DNA of 64,000 bases, from NCBI GenBank assembly GCA_036501145.1, contig DASYAV010000045.1:1-64000 (forward strand), in the 5' to 3' direction. Every line of letters starts with the position of its first letter. Within the stretch, counting starts at the first letter, position 1. This document shows, piece by piece, positions 48,369 to 57,303 of this stretch. The notes under the pieces were generated by a model. That model did no database searches. It was given only the letters and a program-made list of their open reading frames with translations, and was not told where the DNA came from. Both the position numbers and the translations under genes were made by a program. The DNA is from PALSA-505 sp036501145. GTDB lineage: Bacteria > Actinomycetota > Actinomycetes > Streptosporangiales > Streptosporangiaceae.

Positions 48369-50725
48369 CCGGCACGGCCAGCGTGACCGGGGCGGCCGGT
48401 GTGGCCAGCGTGACCGGGACCCGGCCCGCGCAGGCCGGCGTCGGCACGAACGCGAGCCGGCCGGACGGCAGGCAGAAGGTCACCGGCGAGTTCGCCTACT
48501 CCTCCGACCTGTGGCTGGACGGCATGGTGTGGGGCGCCACGCTGCGCAGCCCGCATCCGCGCGCGGTGATCGAGTCGCTGGACATCGGGCCGGCGCTGCG
48601 GATCGCCGGCTGCCACACCGTGCTGACCCACGACGACGTGCCCGGCCGCAAGGTCTACGGCCTGGAGCTGGCCGACCAGCCGGTGCTGGCCTGGGACGAG
48701 GTCCGCTACCAGGGCGAGCCGGTGGCCCTGGTAGCGGCCGATCACCCGGAGACCGCGCGCCGCGCGGTGGCCGCGATCAAGGTCGGCTACCGGGTGCTCG
48801 AGCCGGTCACCGACGCGCGCGCCGCGCTGGCCGAGGATGCCCCCCGGGTACACCCGGGCGGCAACGTGGTCCGCCACATAAAGATCCGCAAGGGCGACCC
48901 CGGCGCGGTGGCCGAGGTGATGGTGACCGGCGAATACCAGGTCGGCATGCAGGACCAGGCACCCCTCGGGCCGGAGTCGGGGCTGGCCGTGCCCGCCGAG
49001 GACGGCGGCGTGGACCTGTTCGTGGCCACCCAGTGGCTGCATGTGGACCGCGGCCAGGTCGCCGCCAGCCTGGGCCTGCCCGAGGACAAGGTGCGGATCA
49101 CGCTGGCCGGGGTGGGTGGCGCGTTCGGCGCCCGCGAGGACCTGTCCATGCAGGTGCACGCGTGCCTGCTGGCGCTGCGCACCGGCAAGCCGGTCAAGAT
49201 GGTCTACTCGCGCCCGGAGTCCTTCGTCGGCCACGTGCACCGGCACCCCGCCACGCTGCGCTACACGCACGGCGCGGCCGCGGACGGCAGGCTGGTGTTC
49301 GTGCGCGCCGACATCGTGCTGGACGGCGGAGCGTACGCGTCCAGCTCGACGGCGGTGGCCGCGAACGCCGCCACGCTCGGCATCGGCCCCTACGAGGTAC
49401 CGAACGTCGTGATGGACTGCCACGCGGTCTACACGAACAACCCGCCCTGCGGGGCGATGCGCGGGTTCGGTGCGGTGCAGGCCTGCTTCGGCTACGAGTC
49501 ACAGATGGACAAGCTCGCCGCGCGGCTCGGCCTGGACCCGGTCGAGCTGCGCATCCGCAACGCCATGCACGAGGGCAGCGTGATGCCGACCGGCCAGCTG
49601 GTCGATTCGGCCGCGCCGGTGGCCGAGCTGCTCCGCCGGGTGCACGTGCGGCCGCTGCCGCCCGCCACGGCGGGGACGGATCTGCGCGACCAGCCCGGCG
49701 GGGTGTCCAACACGACGCACGGCGAGGGTGTGGCCCGCGGGGTCGGCTACGCCGTCGGGATCAAGAACGTCGGCTACTCCGAGGGGTTCGACGACTACTC
49801 CACCGCGCGGGTGCGGCTGTACCTGGCCGGCGGCGAGCCCGCCGCCGACGTGCACACCGCCGCGGCGGAGGTCGGCCAGGGCCTGGTCACGCTGCAGGGC
49901 CAGATCGCGCGCACCGAGCTGGGCGTCGGCCAGGTGCGGGTGGTGCCCGCCGACACCTCGGTCGGCAGCGGCGGCTCCTCGTCCGCGTCCCGGCAGAGCT
50001 ATGTGACCGGCGGCGCGGTCCAGGCCGCCTGCGGGCAGATCCGCGAGCGGCTGCTGGAGCGGGCCCGGGTGCTGTTCCCCGGCCAGCACGGGCTGGCGCT
50101 GGACGGCGGCCGGCTGGTGTCCGACAGCGGCGACGTGGCGGGCCTGGCCGACCTGCTGACCGAGACGGCCGGCGGCCCGGCCGAGGTGACGGTCACCTGG
50201 CGGCACCGGCCGACCAGCCCACTCGATCCGCAGACCGGCCAGGGCGACGCGCACGTCCAGTACGCGTTCGCCGCGCACCGCGCGGTAGTCGACGTGGACA
50301 CCGAACTCGGCCTGGTCAAGGTGGTCGAGCTGGCCTGCGCGCAGGACGTCGGCCGGGCGATGAACCCGCAGGCGGTGGAGGGCCAGATCCACGGCGGCAG
50401 CGCGCAGGGCCTGGGCCTGGCCCTGATGGAGGAGATCCAGGTGTCCGGCGGGAAGGTGCGCAACCCGTCGTTCACCGACTACCTCATCCCGACCATCCTG
50501 GACATGCCGCCGATGCGGCTCGACGTGCTCGAGCTCGCCGACCCGCATGCCCCCTACGGCCTGCGCGGGGTGGGTGAGCCGCCGACCATCTCATCGACGC
50601 CTGCTATTGTCGCGGCGATCCGGGCTGCCACCGGGCTCGCGCTGACCAGGGTCCCGGTCCGGCCGGAGCACATCACCGGCACCAGCACGGAACGGGAGAC
50701 CGCGGAATGGACACGCACGGGCTGA
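48365..50725 (+). CDS. Xanthine dehydrogenase molybdopterin-binding subunit
   Basis: A 786-residue large subunit carrying the molybdenum cofactor, where xanthine is hydroxylated to urate. Landmarks are GVGGAFGAREDLSMQVHACL near residue 250, CGAMRGFGAVQACFGYES near 365, EVGQGLVTLQGQ near 500, SVGSGGSSSASRQSYVTGGA near 540, and the catalytic glutamate in LRGVGEPPTISSTPA near the C terminus. The first 15 residues are a Gly/Thr/Val-rich extension, so an internal start is possible. The GTG overlaps the deaminase stop, and the end overlaps the next gene by 19 bases. Confidence 0.9.
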   Translation: MTGTASVTGAAGVASVTGTRPAQAGVGTNASRPDGRQKVTGEFAYSSDLWLDGMVWGATLRSPHPRAVIESLDIGPALRIAGCHTVLTHDDVPGRKVYGLELADQPVLAWDEVRYQGEPVALVAADHPETARRAVAAIKVGYRVLEPVTDARAALAEDAPRVHPGGNVVRHIKIRKGDPGAVAEVMVTGEYQVGMQDQAPLGPESGLAVPAEDGGVDLFVATQWLHVDRGQVAASLGLPEDKVRITLAGVGGAFGAREDLSMQVHACLLALRTGKPVKMVYSRPESFVGHVHRHPATLRYTHGAAADGRLVFVRADIVLDGGAYASSSTAVAANAATLGIGPYEVPNVVMDCHAVYTNNPPCGAMRGFGAVQACFGYESQMDKLAARLGLDPVELRIRNAMHEGSVMPTGQLVDSAAPVAELLRRVHVRPLPPATAGTDLRDQPGGVSNTTHGEGVARGVGYAVGIKNVGYSEGFDDYSTARVRLYLAGGEPAADVHTAAAEVGQGLVTLQGQIARTELGVGQVRVVPADTSVGSGGSSSASRQSYVTGGAVQAACGQIRERLLERARVLFPGQHGLALDGGRLVSDSGDVAGLADLLTETAGGPAEVTVTWRHRPTSPLDPQTGQGDAHVQYAFAAHRAVVDVDTELGLVKVVELACAQDVGRAMNPQAVEGQIHGGSAQGLGLALMEEIQVSGGKVRNPSFTDYLIPTILDMPPMRLDVLELADPHAPYGLRGVGEPPTISSTPAIVAAIRAATGLALTRVPVRPEHITGTSTERETAEWTRTG

Positions 50726-51537
50726 CGTTCGACGTCAACTGCTCGATCCTGTTCACCGAGCTGCCGCTGCTGGAGCGGCCGGCGGCCGCCGCGGCGGCCG
50801 GCTTCGACGCGGTCGAGTTCTGGTGGCCGTTCGGCGACAGCCCGGTGCCCACCGACCGCGAGGCCGACGCGTTCCTCGGCGCGATCGCCGACGCCGGGGT
50901 GGCGCTGGCCGGGCTGAACTTCGCGGCCGGCGGCCTGGCCCAAGGGCACCGCGGCTGGCTGTCGCTGCCCGCGAGGTCGGCGGCGTTCCGGGACAACATC
51001 CAGGCCTGCGTGGGCATCGCCGGGCGGGCCGGCTGCCGGGTGCTGAACGCGCTGTACGGCAACCGGGTGGACGGGGTGGCCGAGGCGGAGCAGGACGAGC
51101 TGGCCACCGAGAACCTCACGCTGGCCGCGCAGGCGGCCCGTCAGGCCGGGGCGACCGTGGTGATCGAGGCGCTCAACGGGTATGAGAGCCCGCGTTACCC
51201 GCTGCTGTCGGCGGCCGCCGCGGTCGCTGCGGCCGACAAGGTCCAGGCCGCGTCCGGGCTGGCCAACGTGGCCTTCCTGGCCGACCTGTACCACCTGGGC
51301 CGGATGGGCGAGGACCTGGCCGCCGTGCTGGCCCGCTACGCCGACCGCATCGGCCACGTGCAGATCGCCGACGTACCGGGCCGCGGCGCGCCCGGCACCG
51401 GGGAGACCGGCTTCGAGCCGCTGTTCGGCCAGCTCGCCGCGTCCGGCTACCGGGGACGGGTGGGCCTGGAGTACAAGCCGACCGACCCCGCGGACAGCTC
51501 GTCCAGCTTCGGCTGGCTGGCCGGCCCGCGGGGCTGA
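50707..51537 (+). CDS. Hydroxypyruvate isomerase (Hyi-like)
   Basis: A 276-residue TIM-barrel protein of the xylose-isomerase-like superfamily. Residues expected for the family are visible: FDVNCSILFTELPLLERPAA at the N terminus, VEFWWPF, VIEALNGYESP with a metal-binding glutamate, and GLEYKPTD near the C terminus with another. It would interconvert hydroxypyruvate and tartronate semialdehyde in glyoxylate salvage after allantoin breakdown. Its start lies within the 3' end of the xdh large-subunit gene, a 19-base overlap that ties its translation to the purine operon. Confidence 0.83.
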   Translation: MDTHGLTFDVNCSILFTELPLLERPAAAAAAGFDAVEFWWPFGDSPVPTDREADAFLGAIADAGVALAGLNFAAGGLAQGHRGWLSLPARSAAFRDNIQACVGIAGRAGCRVLNALYGNRVDGVAEAEQDELATENLTLAAQAARQAGATVVIEALNGYESPRYPLLSAAAAVAAADKVQAASGLANVAFLADLYHLGRMGEDLAAVLARYADRIGHVQIADVPGRGAPGTGETGFEPLFGQLAASGYRGRVGLEYKPTDPADSSSSFGWLAGPRG

Positions 51538-51605
51538 CGGCTCCCGCCCCGGGCGGCCGCCGGGCACCCGGGCAGCACCGGACATCAAGGAGGGAACCAG
51601 CCACA

Positions 51606-52496
51606 ATGGCGCGCATCGGATTCATCGGCCTGGGCATCATGGGCAGCCCCATGGCGGCCAACCTGGTCAACGCCGGGCATCAGGTACTCGGGCACGACCA
51701 CCACACCGAGAACATGGCCAAGCTCGAGGCGGCCGGTGGCGCCGCGGCCGGGTCGGTGGCCGAGGCGGTCCGCGGCGCCGATGTGGTGGCCACCATGCTG
51801 CCGGACTCACCGCAGGTGTCCGAGGCCGTGCTCGGTGCCGGTGGCGTGTTCGAAACCCTCCGCCGGGACGGCCGGAGCGGCGTGCTCTGCATCGACTTCT
51901 CCACGATCAGCCCGCCGGTATCGCGGGAACTGACGCAGGCCGGTGCCGGCATCGGCGCCCGGGTGCTCGACGCGCCGGTCAGCGGCGGCGAGACCGGGGC
52001 CATCGAGGCCAAGCTGTCCATCATGGTGGGCGGTGCGGCGGCCGACTTCGAGTCCGCCCAGCCGGTGCTGCGCGCCGTCGGCACGACGCTGGCCCTGGTC
52101 GGCCCGCACGGCGCCGGCCAGGTGGTCAAGGCGGCCAACCAGCTCGTCGTCGGGGGCATCTACGGCCTGGTCGCCGAGGCGATCGTGCTGATGGAGGCGT
52201 CCGGCGTGGACGCCAAGGCCGGCCTGGACGTGCTGGCCGGCGGGCTGGCGGGCAGCCGCATCCTGGAACTGAAGCGGGAAACCATGCTGGCCAGGCAGTT
52301 CAGGCCGGGGTTCCGGATGGAACTGCACCACAAGGACATGGGCATCGCCCAGGCGGCGGCCCGGGACGCATCCGTGTCCGTGCCGATGACCGGCCTGGTG
52401 GCCCAGCTCATCGCCGCGGCGACGGCCCGCGGTGATGGCAAGCTGGACCACTCGGCTCTGCTCCGCACGATCGAGGCGCTGTCCGGCCGGGACTGA
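51606..52496 (+). CDS. 2-Hydroxy-3-oxopropionate (tartronate semialdehyde) reductase
   Basis: A 296-residue beta-hydroxyacid dehydrogenase. The NAD(P)-binding motif is IGFIGLGIMGSPMAANLVNA, the substrate-binding motif DAPVSGGETGA near residue 122, and the catalytic lysine lies in GQVVKAANQLVVGGIYGL near residue 172. It would reduce tartronate semialdehyde to D-glycerate. The three-gene order hyi, reductase and (8 kb later) glycerate kinase fits the glyoxylate-to-glycerate route. An AAGGAGGG site precedes the ATG. Glyoxylate carboligase, which makes its substrate, is absent from the window. Confidence 0.88.
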   Translation: MARIGFIGLGIMGSPMAANLVNAGHQVLGHDHHTENMAKLEAAGGAAAGSVAEAVRGADVVATMLPDSPQVSEAVLGAGGVFETLRRDGRSGVLCIDFSTISPPVSRELTQAGAGIGARVLDAPVSGGETGAIEAKLSIMVGGAAADFESAQPVLRAVGTTLALVGPHGAGQVVKAANQLVVGGIYGLVAEAIVLMEASGVDAKAGLDVLAGGLAGSRILELKRETMLARQFRPGFRMELHHKDMGIAQAAARDASVSVPMTGLVAQLIAAATARGDGKLDHSALLRTIEALSGRD

Positions 52497-52542
52497 GGAG
52501 GCGGCCGCAGGCGCCGGGCCGCCGACCCCTAAGGTGGTGGCC

Positions 52543-53574
52543 ATGCAGACGCGTGTGCTTGGTGCGACCGGTGTCAAGGTCAGCCCGCTCTGCCTGGGCG
52601 CGATGATGTTCGGCGCCTGGGGTAATCCGGACCACGGCGAGTCGGTGCGGATCATCGACCGGGCGCTGGACGCGGGGATCAACTTCATCGACACGGCGGA
52701 CGTGTACTCGGCGGGCGAGTCGGAGGAGATCGTCGGCAAGGCGCTGGCCGGCGGCAAGCGCGACCGGGTGGTGCTGGCCAGCAAGGTGCACGGCCGGATG
52801 GGCGAGGACCCGAACGCGGCAGGGAACTCGCGGCGCTGGATCATCACCGAGTGCGAGAACAGCCTGCGCCGCCTGGGCACCGACTACATCGACCTGTACC
52901 AGATCCACCGCCCGGACCCGGACACCGGCATCGACGAGACGCTGGGCGCGCTCACCGACCTGATCCGGGCGGGCAAGATCCGCTACGCGGGCAGTTCGAC
53001 GTTCCCGCCGTCGCAGATCGTCGAGGCGCAGTGGGCCGCGCAGCGGCGTGACCGGGAACGGTTCGTCTGTGAGCAGCCGCCGTACTCGATCCTGGTGCGC
53101 GGCGTCGAGGACGAGGTGCTCCCGGTGTGCCAGCGCTACCGGATGGGCGTCATCCCGTGGGGGCCGCTGGCCAGCGGCTGGCTGTCCGGCCGCTACCGGA
53201 AGAACCAGGATCTGCCCGCCAGCCACCGTTCGGACCGGCTGCCGCACCGCTTCGACATGAGCCTGCCCGGTAACCAGGCCAAGCTGGAGGCGGCCGAGCA
53301 GCTGGCGCAGCTGGCCGGGCAGTCGGGGCTGTCGCTGATCCATATGGCGCTGGCCTTCGTGCTCAGCCACCCGGCGGTGACCTCGGCCATCATCGGCCCG
53401 CGGACCATGGAGCACCTGGAAAGCCAGCTGGGCGCGGCCGACGTGGCGCTGACCTCCGACATCCTCGACAAGATCGACGAGATCGTGCCACCGGGCACCA
53501 ACCTCAACCCGTCCTCCGACCGCGGCTACCAGCCGCCCGCGCTGGCCGACGCGTCGCTGCGCCGCCGCCTTTGA
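52543..53574 (+). CDS. Aldo/keto reductase
   Basis: A 343-residue NADPH-dependent oxidoreductase with the AKR barrel. The catalytic tetrad is visible: Asp and Tyr in IDTADVYSAGESE, Lys in LASKVHGRMG, and His in LYQIHRPDPD. The cofactor-binding end includes the segment TSAIIGPRTMEHLESQLGA. The start ATG at 52543 gives MQTRVLGATGVKVSPLCLGA, standard for the AKR group related to YghZ/potassium-channel beta subunits. It follows the reductase gene by 46 bases, but its substrate and any link to purine breakdown are unknown. Confidence 0.87.
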   Translation: MQTRVLGATGVKVSPLCLGAMMFGAWGNPDHGESVRIIDRALDAGINFIDTADVYSAGESEEIVGKALAGGKRDRVVLASKVHGRMGEDPNAAGNSRRWIITECENSLRRLGTDYIDLYQIHRPDPDTGIDETLGALTDLIRAGKIRYAGSSTFPPSQIVEAQWAAQRRDRERFVCEQPPYSILVRGVEDEVLPVCQRYRMGVIPWGPLASGWLSGRYRKNQDLPASHRSDRLPHRFDMSLPGNQAKLEAAEQLAQLAGQSGLSLIHMALAFVLSHPAVTSAIIGPRTMEHLESQLGAADVALTSDILDKIDEIVPPGTNLNPSSDRGYQPPALADASLRRRL

Positions 53575-53577
53575 GCT

Positions 53578-53784
53578 TCAGCGCCGCCAGTCACCAATTC
53601 CATCCCACAGCTGCTCGACATGGTGCGGCACCCACTGCGGGCCGATCTCGCTCGCGCGGTGGGCCACTGTGCGCAGCCGCTCCGCCGCGGCGCGCGATGG
53701 CGGTGGAGTTCTTTCGGCAATGTGCGGAGCGGGCTGCGTTTTCGCTGCTTCCCGGTCAGCTCCACGCTTGCGAAGCCAAGGCAT
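53578..53784 (-). CDS. Possible small hypothetical protein (68 residues)
   Basis: A 68-codon frame starting MPWLRKRGADREAAKTQP and ending VEQLWDGIGDWRR. A clear GGGGAGG ribosome site lies about 10 bases upstream of the ATG. The composition is basic and hydrophilic with no membrane segment. No family is recognised. It sits alone between two converging units, so support comes from the ribosome site and codon pattern only. Confidence 0.45.
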   Translation of the reverse strand: MPWLRKRGADREAAKTQPAPHIAERTPPPSRAAAERLRTVAHRASEIGPQWVPHHVEQLWDGIGDWRR

Positions 53785-53853
53785 CTGCTGCGACCTCCCC
53801 GAGGATCAGATTGCGGACGTGAACGCAATACTGCCCGAACAGGTTACACAGCG

Positions 53854-54774
53854 TTAGCGCACCGGCGGCGGCTGCCCGTCGGCGCTGGCCGCCAGCGCCG
53901 GATCCCATCCGCACGCCGCGCAGGCGAGCCGGAAGACCGAGCGGGCGAACTCCAGCGCGGCCTGCCGCGGATCCGGGCTGGCGGCGATGTCGGCCAGGTC
54001 GAGGACGTGCTCGCCGAGGCCCGGTTCCCAGCGGGCCGCGGGCGGGGACAGCGCCAGGCTGGCGAACCCCTCGGGCGCGGGGTGGGCGTAGGCGTAGAAC
54101 GCCGCCCGGCCGTACCGTGCGTCGCCGGGCCACCAGCCCACCGCCACCTCTTCGGCGTCCATCGCGTTACGCATGATGAAGTCGTCCGACGGCGGATCGG
54201 CCGGCCGGCCGGAGAACAGACTCACCGAAAGGTCGAACGACCCCCACCACGCGTTCACCGAGGTCGACCGGCCCCGGTATGGCGCCCGGAACCTGGCGAG
54301 CACCAGCGCGGCCTCGGTGGCCAGCGTGAAGTAGCGGGCCACCTGGCCGGTGTCGTAGTGCGCGTGCTCGGTGTCGGAGTCCAGCGGCACGCTCCACGGG
54401 ACCTCTTGCGGCGCCAGGTCGACCGCGACCGGGCCGCCCGCCTCGGCGGCCGCGGCGAGCACGTCCCGGGTCACCTCGCCTACCGGCCGGTGCGGGGTCA
54501 GCGATATCCGCCAGGACCGGCCCCGGCTGTGCTCGACGACCGCCTCGTGCGCGTGCAGGTCGAGCGCCACCACCAGCGCCCCGGAGCCGTCCGGGGCGGG
54601 CAGTGGCGCCGTCTCCCAGCCGCGCGCGGTCAGCTGCAGCGCGGTGTGCTGCAGCTGCGGCTCCGCGGGGGCGAGCTGGGCGGCCAGCTTGCCCAGCACC
54701 TGGGTGTGCGCGTGCAGCGTGTCGCACGTCGGCTGCCACTGGTCGTATTGGAGTTCCGGCCACGAAGCGGGCAT
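53854..54774 (-). CDS. DUF5996-like conserved protein
   Basis: A 306-residue soluble protein starting MPASWPELQYDQWQPTCDTL, with the internal blocks HAHTQVLGKLAAQLAPAEPQ, SVNAWWGSFDLSVSLFSGRP and FYAYAHPAPEGF. These match a widely distributed family without an assigned function that I recall as DUF5996. No catalytic motif is obvious, but the conserved His, Trp and Asp residues suggest a ligand site. The upstream open frame to 54819 is not family-like. It is divergent from the AKR gene at 54902. Confidence 0.75.
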   Translation of the reverse strand: MPASWPELQYDQWQPTCDTLHAHTQVLGKLAAQLAPAEPQLQHTALQLTARGWETAPLPAPDGSGALVVALDLHAHEAVVEHSRGRSWRISLTPHRPVGEVTRDVLAAAAEAGGPVAVDLAPQEVPWSVPLDSDTEHAHYDTGQVARYFTLATEAALVLARFRAPYRGRSTSVNAWWGSFDLSVSLFSGRPADPPSDDFIMRNAMDAEEVAVGWWPGDARYGRAAFYAYAHPAPEGFASLALSPPAARWEPGLGEHVLDLADIAASPDPRQAALEFARSVFRLACAACGWDPALAASADGQPPPVR

Positions 54775-54901
54775 GATCCGCAGGCTAGACGACGCGCGCG
54801 CCGCCCTCAAGCCCGGCACCGGCCGTCAGGGATAGCCCGGCGTCCCGCGGGCAGTGGCACGGAGGACAATGGCAACGAGGCTCTCTCAGGAAGGACTCGC
54901 C

Positions 54902-55735
54902 TTGACCGCGATACCCAGCGTCCTGCTCAACAACGGCCAGACGATCCCCCAGTTCGGCTTCGGTGTCTTCCTGATCCCGCCGGAGGAGACCGCCGATGCG
55001 GTCGGCGCGGCCCTGCGGGCCGGCTACCGGCACATCGACACCGCCGAGGGATATGGCAACGAGCGGGAGGTCGGCGAGGCGATCCGCAAGTCCGGCCTGG
55101 ACCGGTCGGAGGTGTTCGTCACCAGCAAGCTGGGCAACGACGCGCATGAGCCGGACGCCGCACGGCGTGCCTTCGCCGGGACCCTGGAGGCGCTCGGCTT
55201 CGACTATGTGGACCTGTTCCTGATCCACTGGCCGATGGCGATGCGGTCCAGCTTCGTCCCGACCTGGCAGACCCTGCAGGAGTTCTACGCCGACGGGCGG
55301 GCCCGGTCGATCGGCGTGTCCAACTTCACGGAGCGTCACCTGCGGCGGCTGTCCCGGGAGGCCGAGGGCCCGCAGCCGGCGGTCAACCAGATCGAGGTGC
55401 ATCCCTACCTGACCCAGAACGAGCTGCGTGCCTTCTGCGGCGAGCACCAGATCGCGGTCGAGGCCTGGTCACCGATCGCCCGGGGCCGGGAGCTGCTCCA
55501 GGACCCAGAGCTTGTGGATATCGCCCGGCAGCACGGCAAGACTCCCGCCCAGGTGGTGCTGCGCTGGCACATCGAGGAAGGCCACATCATCTTCCCGAAG
55601 TCGGTGAACCCGGACCGGATGAGGGAGAACATCGACATCTTCGACTTCGAGCTGTCCGGCGGGGATCTGGAGCGGATCACCGCGCTGAACCGGGACCAGC
55701 GCACCGGCCCGGACCCGGAGAAGTTCGGCGCATAG
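54902..55735 (+). CDS. Aldo/keto reductase (2,5-diketogluconate reductase-like)
   Basis: A 277-residue AKR family enzyme, unlike the one at 52543. The tetrad is Asp/Tyr in IDTAEGYGNEREVGEA, Lys in VTSKLGND and His in FLIHWPM. The end has LRWHIEEGHIIFPKSVNPDR, the cofactor-binding segment. The start was placed at TTG 54902 because it gives the family N terminus (LTAIPSVLLNNGQTIPQFGF) with AGGAAGGA 6 bases before. ATG 54869 with a GGAGG close by is the other candidate. It is a single gene, convergent with the Lrp-type regulator. Confidence 0.86.
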   Translation: MTAIPSVLLNNGQTIPQFGFGVFLIPPEETADAVGAALRAGYRHIDTAEGYGNEREVGEAIRKSGLDRSEVFVTSKLGNDAHEPDAARRAFAGTLEALGFDYVDLFLIHWPMAMRSSFVPTWQTLQEFYADGRARSIGVSNFTERHLRRLSREAEGPQPAVNQIEVHPYLTQNELRAFCGEHQIAVEAWSPIARGRELLQDPELVDIARQHGKTPAQVVLRWHIEEGHIIFPKSVNPDRMRENIDIFDFELSGGDLERITALNRDQRTGPDPEKFGA

Positions 55736-55793
55736 CAGCAGCCGGTCAACGCCGGCCCGCGGCACTGCCAGGTTCGCTTCGTGGCGGCGCGGA

Positions 55794-56306
55794 TTACCGC
55801 GCAGCGCGGGGCTTGCCACCGGGACGGCGGCGGGTGGGCGCGGAGGCGACCAGCGGCAGCCGGGATGGGGCCTTGACCTCGCCGAGCCGCAGGTAGGTGA
55901 TCAGCCGCTGACCGCCCCGGGTGGCCAGGCTGGCCAGCACGGTCTGCAGTTCGGCGACATCGCGGGCGACGACGGTGAGCAGATAGTCGGTCTCGCCGGC
56001 CACGTTGTCTGCCGCGATGATCTGCGGCAGGGCGCGGATCTGGTTGTCGAACAGCTGGCTGGAGCGCGGGTCGTGCCGGGCCAGCGTAGCCGTGACGTAC
56101 ACCTGCAGCGGGAAGCCGGCCGCGACCGGGTCGAGCTGGGCGCTGATGATCCGGATGACACCTGACTCCTTCAGCCGCCGGACCCGGTGCAGCGTGGCGG
56201 CCGGGGACAGTCCGGTCAGCCGGGCCAGTTCGACGTTGGTGCGGTCGGCGTCCTCCTGCAGCGCAGTGAGCAGCTGAACATCAACATCGTCAAGTTCAAT
56301 GGCCAC
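55794..56306 (-). CDS. Lrp/AsnC family transcriptional regulator
   Basis: A 170-residue regulator. The N-terminal helix-turn-helix (VELARLTGLSPAATLHRVRR and LKESGVIRIISA) is followed by the RAM ligand-binding domain (NVAGETDYLLTVVARDVAEL). The GTG at 56306 gives VAIELDDVDVQLLTALQEDA, the expected start. It is divergent from an EamA-type exporter 70 bases away, a common pairing in which the Lrp protein controls the amino-acid exporter. The C terminus has a basic tail. An AT-rich palindrome lies between the two starts. Confidence 0.87.
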   Translation of the reverse strand: MAIELDDVDVQLLTALQEDADRTNVELARLTGLSPAATLHRVRRLKESGVIRIISAQLDPVAAGFPLQVYVTATLARHDPRSSQLFDNQIRALPQIIAADNVAGETDYLLTVVARDVAELQTVLASLATRGGQRLITYLRLGEVKAPSRLPLVASAPTRRRPGGKPRAAR

Positions 56307-56311
56307 AGTAC

Positions 56312-56319
56312 AAAATTTT
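56312..56319. promoter_or_regulatory. AT palindrome AAAATTTT between Lrp and EamA genes
   Basis: An 8-base AT palindrome in otherwise GC-rich DNA, 6 bases before the Lrp start and 58 before the EamA start. It is a plausible Lrp-type binding core or promoter element for the divergent pair. Confidence 0.35.
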
Positions 56320-56376
56320 ATCTCGCTACCTGGCTCTGGTGGCGAACGCTGTATGCCCAGCGGTGAGCATGGGTGC

Positions 56377-57270
56377 ATGAACGCTGACCGCCGGCCCGCC
56401 GTGGCGGCTCTGATCGCGGCCGGGCTGCTCTGGGGCACCACGGTGCCGCTGTCCAAGCTGGCCCTGCAGTGGCTGCCGCCGGGCTGGCTGACCGAGGCCC
56501 GCTTCGGCCTGGCCGCCGCCGTCCTGCTGGCCGCGGCCCGCCGGCGCGGGCTGCGGCACGCCTTCAGGTTCCGGGTGCTGACCGCGGGTGCCGTCGGCTA
56601 CGGCGGTTCGGTCCTGCTGCAGAACGCCGGCATCGGCCGGACCAGCGTCACCCACGCGGCCCTGCTGATCGGGGCCGTACCGGTGCTGGTCGCGGTCATC
56701 GCCGCCGTGTGGCACCGTGCCGTGGCCCGCCCGGTGGCCTGGCTCGGCTTCGTGGTGTCGCTCGGCGGGGTCGGCCTGGTCACCGCGGGCAGTGGCGGTG
56801 GCGGGGCGACCCTGGCCGGGGACGGCCTGGTGCTGGCGTCGCTTGTCCTGTCGGCCGCGGTCACCGTGGCCCAGGGCCGCCTGCTGGCCGGCCGCGACCC
56901 GGTCGCGGTCACCGCGGTGCAGTTCCTCGGTGCCGCGCTGGGCGCGCTGCCGGTTGCCGTCCTCACCGAGGGCGCGCCCGCCGCACCGGCTGCCGCGGGC
57001 CCGCTGCTGGCCGTCGCGGCGCTGGCCGCGGGCGGCACGCTGCTGCCGTTCACGCTGTTCGCGTTCGGGCAGAGCCGGGTCTCCGCCGAGGTCGCCGGGG
57101 CGTTCCTCAATATCGAGCCGCTGGTCGGCGCCATCGCCGGCGTGGTGCTGTTCCGCGACCCGGCCAGCCTGGCGCAGGTGGCCGGCGGCCTGGCCATCGT
57201 GGCGGGCATCGGCCTGAGCAGCCTGCCGCTGATCGCCAGCCGCCGGCCCGCGCTGGCCACCGACCCGTAA
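56377..57270 (+). CDS. EamA/RhaT family (DMT) transporter
   Basis: A 297-residue drug/metabolite transporter with about ten hydrophobic segments in two EamA repeats. Repeat one starts AVAALIAAGLLWGTTVPLSK and repeat two near residue 150 (GLVLASLVLSAAVTVAQGRL). A conserved proline-containing EP motif (FLNIEPLVGAIAGVVLF) is near the end of the second repeat. Members export amino acids or metabolites. Pairing with a divergent Lrp/AsnC regulator suggests an amino-acid exporter. The substrate is not shown. ATG 56377 was chosen at the start of the first helix. Confidence 0.86.
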   Translation: MNADRRPAVAALIAAGLLWGTTVPLSKLALQWLPPGWLTEARFGLAAAVLLAAARRRGLRHAFRFRVLTAGAVGYGGSVLLQNAGIGRTSVTHAALLIGAVPVLVAVIAAVWHRAVARPVAWLGFVVSLGGVGLVTAGSGGGGATLAGDGLVLASLVLSAAVTVAQGRLLAGRDPVAVTAVQFLGAALGALPVAVLTEGAPAAPAAAGPLLAVAALAAGGTLLPFTLFAFGQSRVSAEVAGAFLNIEPLVGAIAGVVLFRDPASLAQVAGGLAIVAGIGLSSLPLIASRRPALATDP

Positions 57271-57303
57271 CCGCGTAGCTCATCGCGGAGAATGCGCCGG
57301 CGG

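Noticed and set aside
53620..55149. 509-codon plus-strand frame across 53.6-55.1 kb
   Set aside because: It is antisense to the DUF5996-like gene and runs out of frame into the AKR gene; the translation is Arg/Gly-rich without domains.
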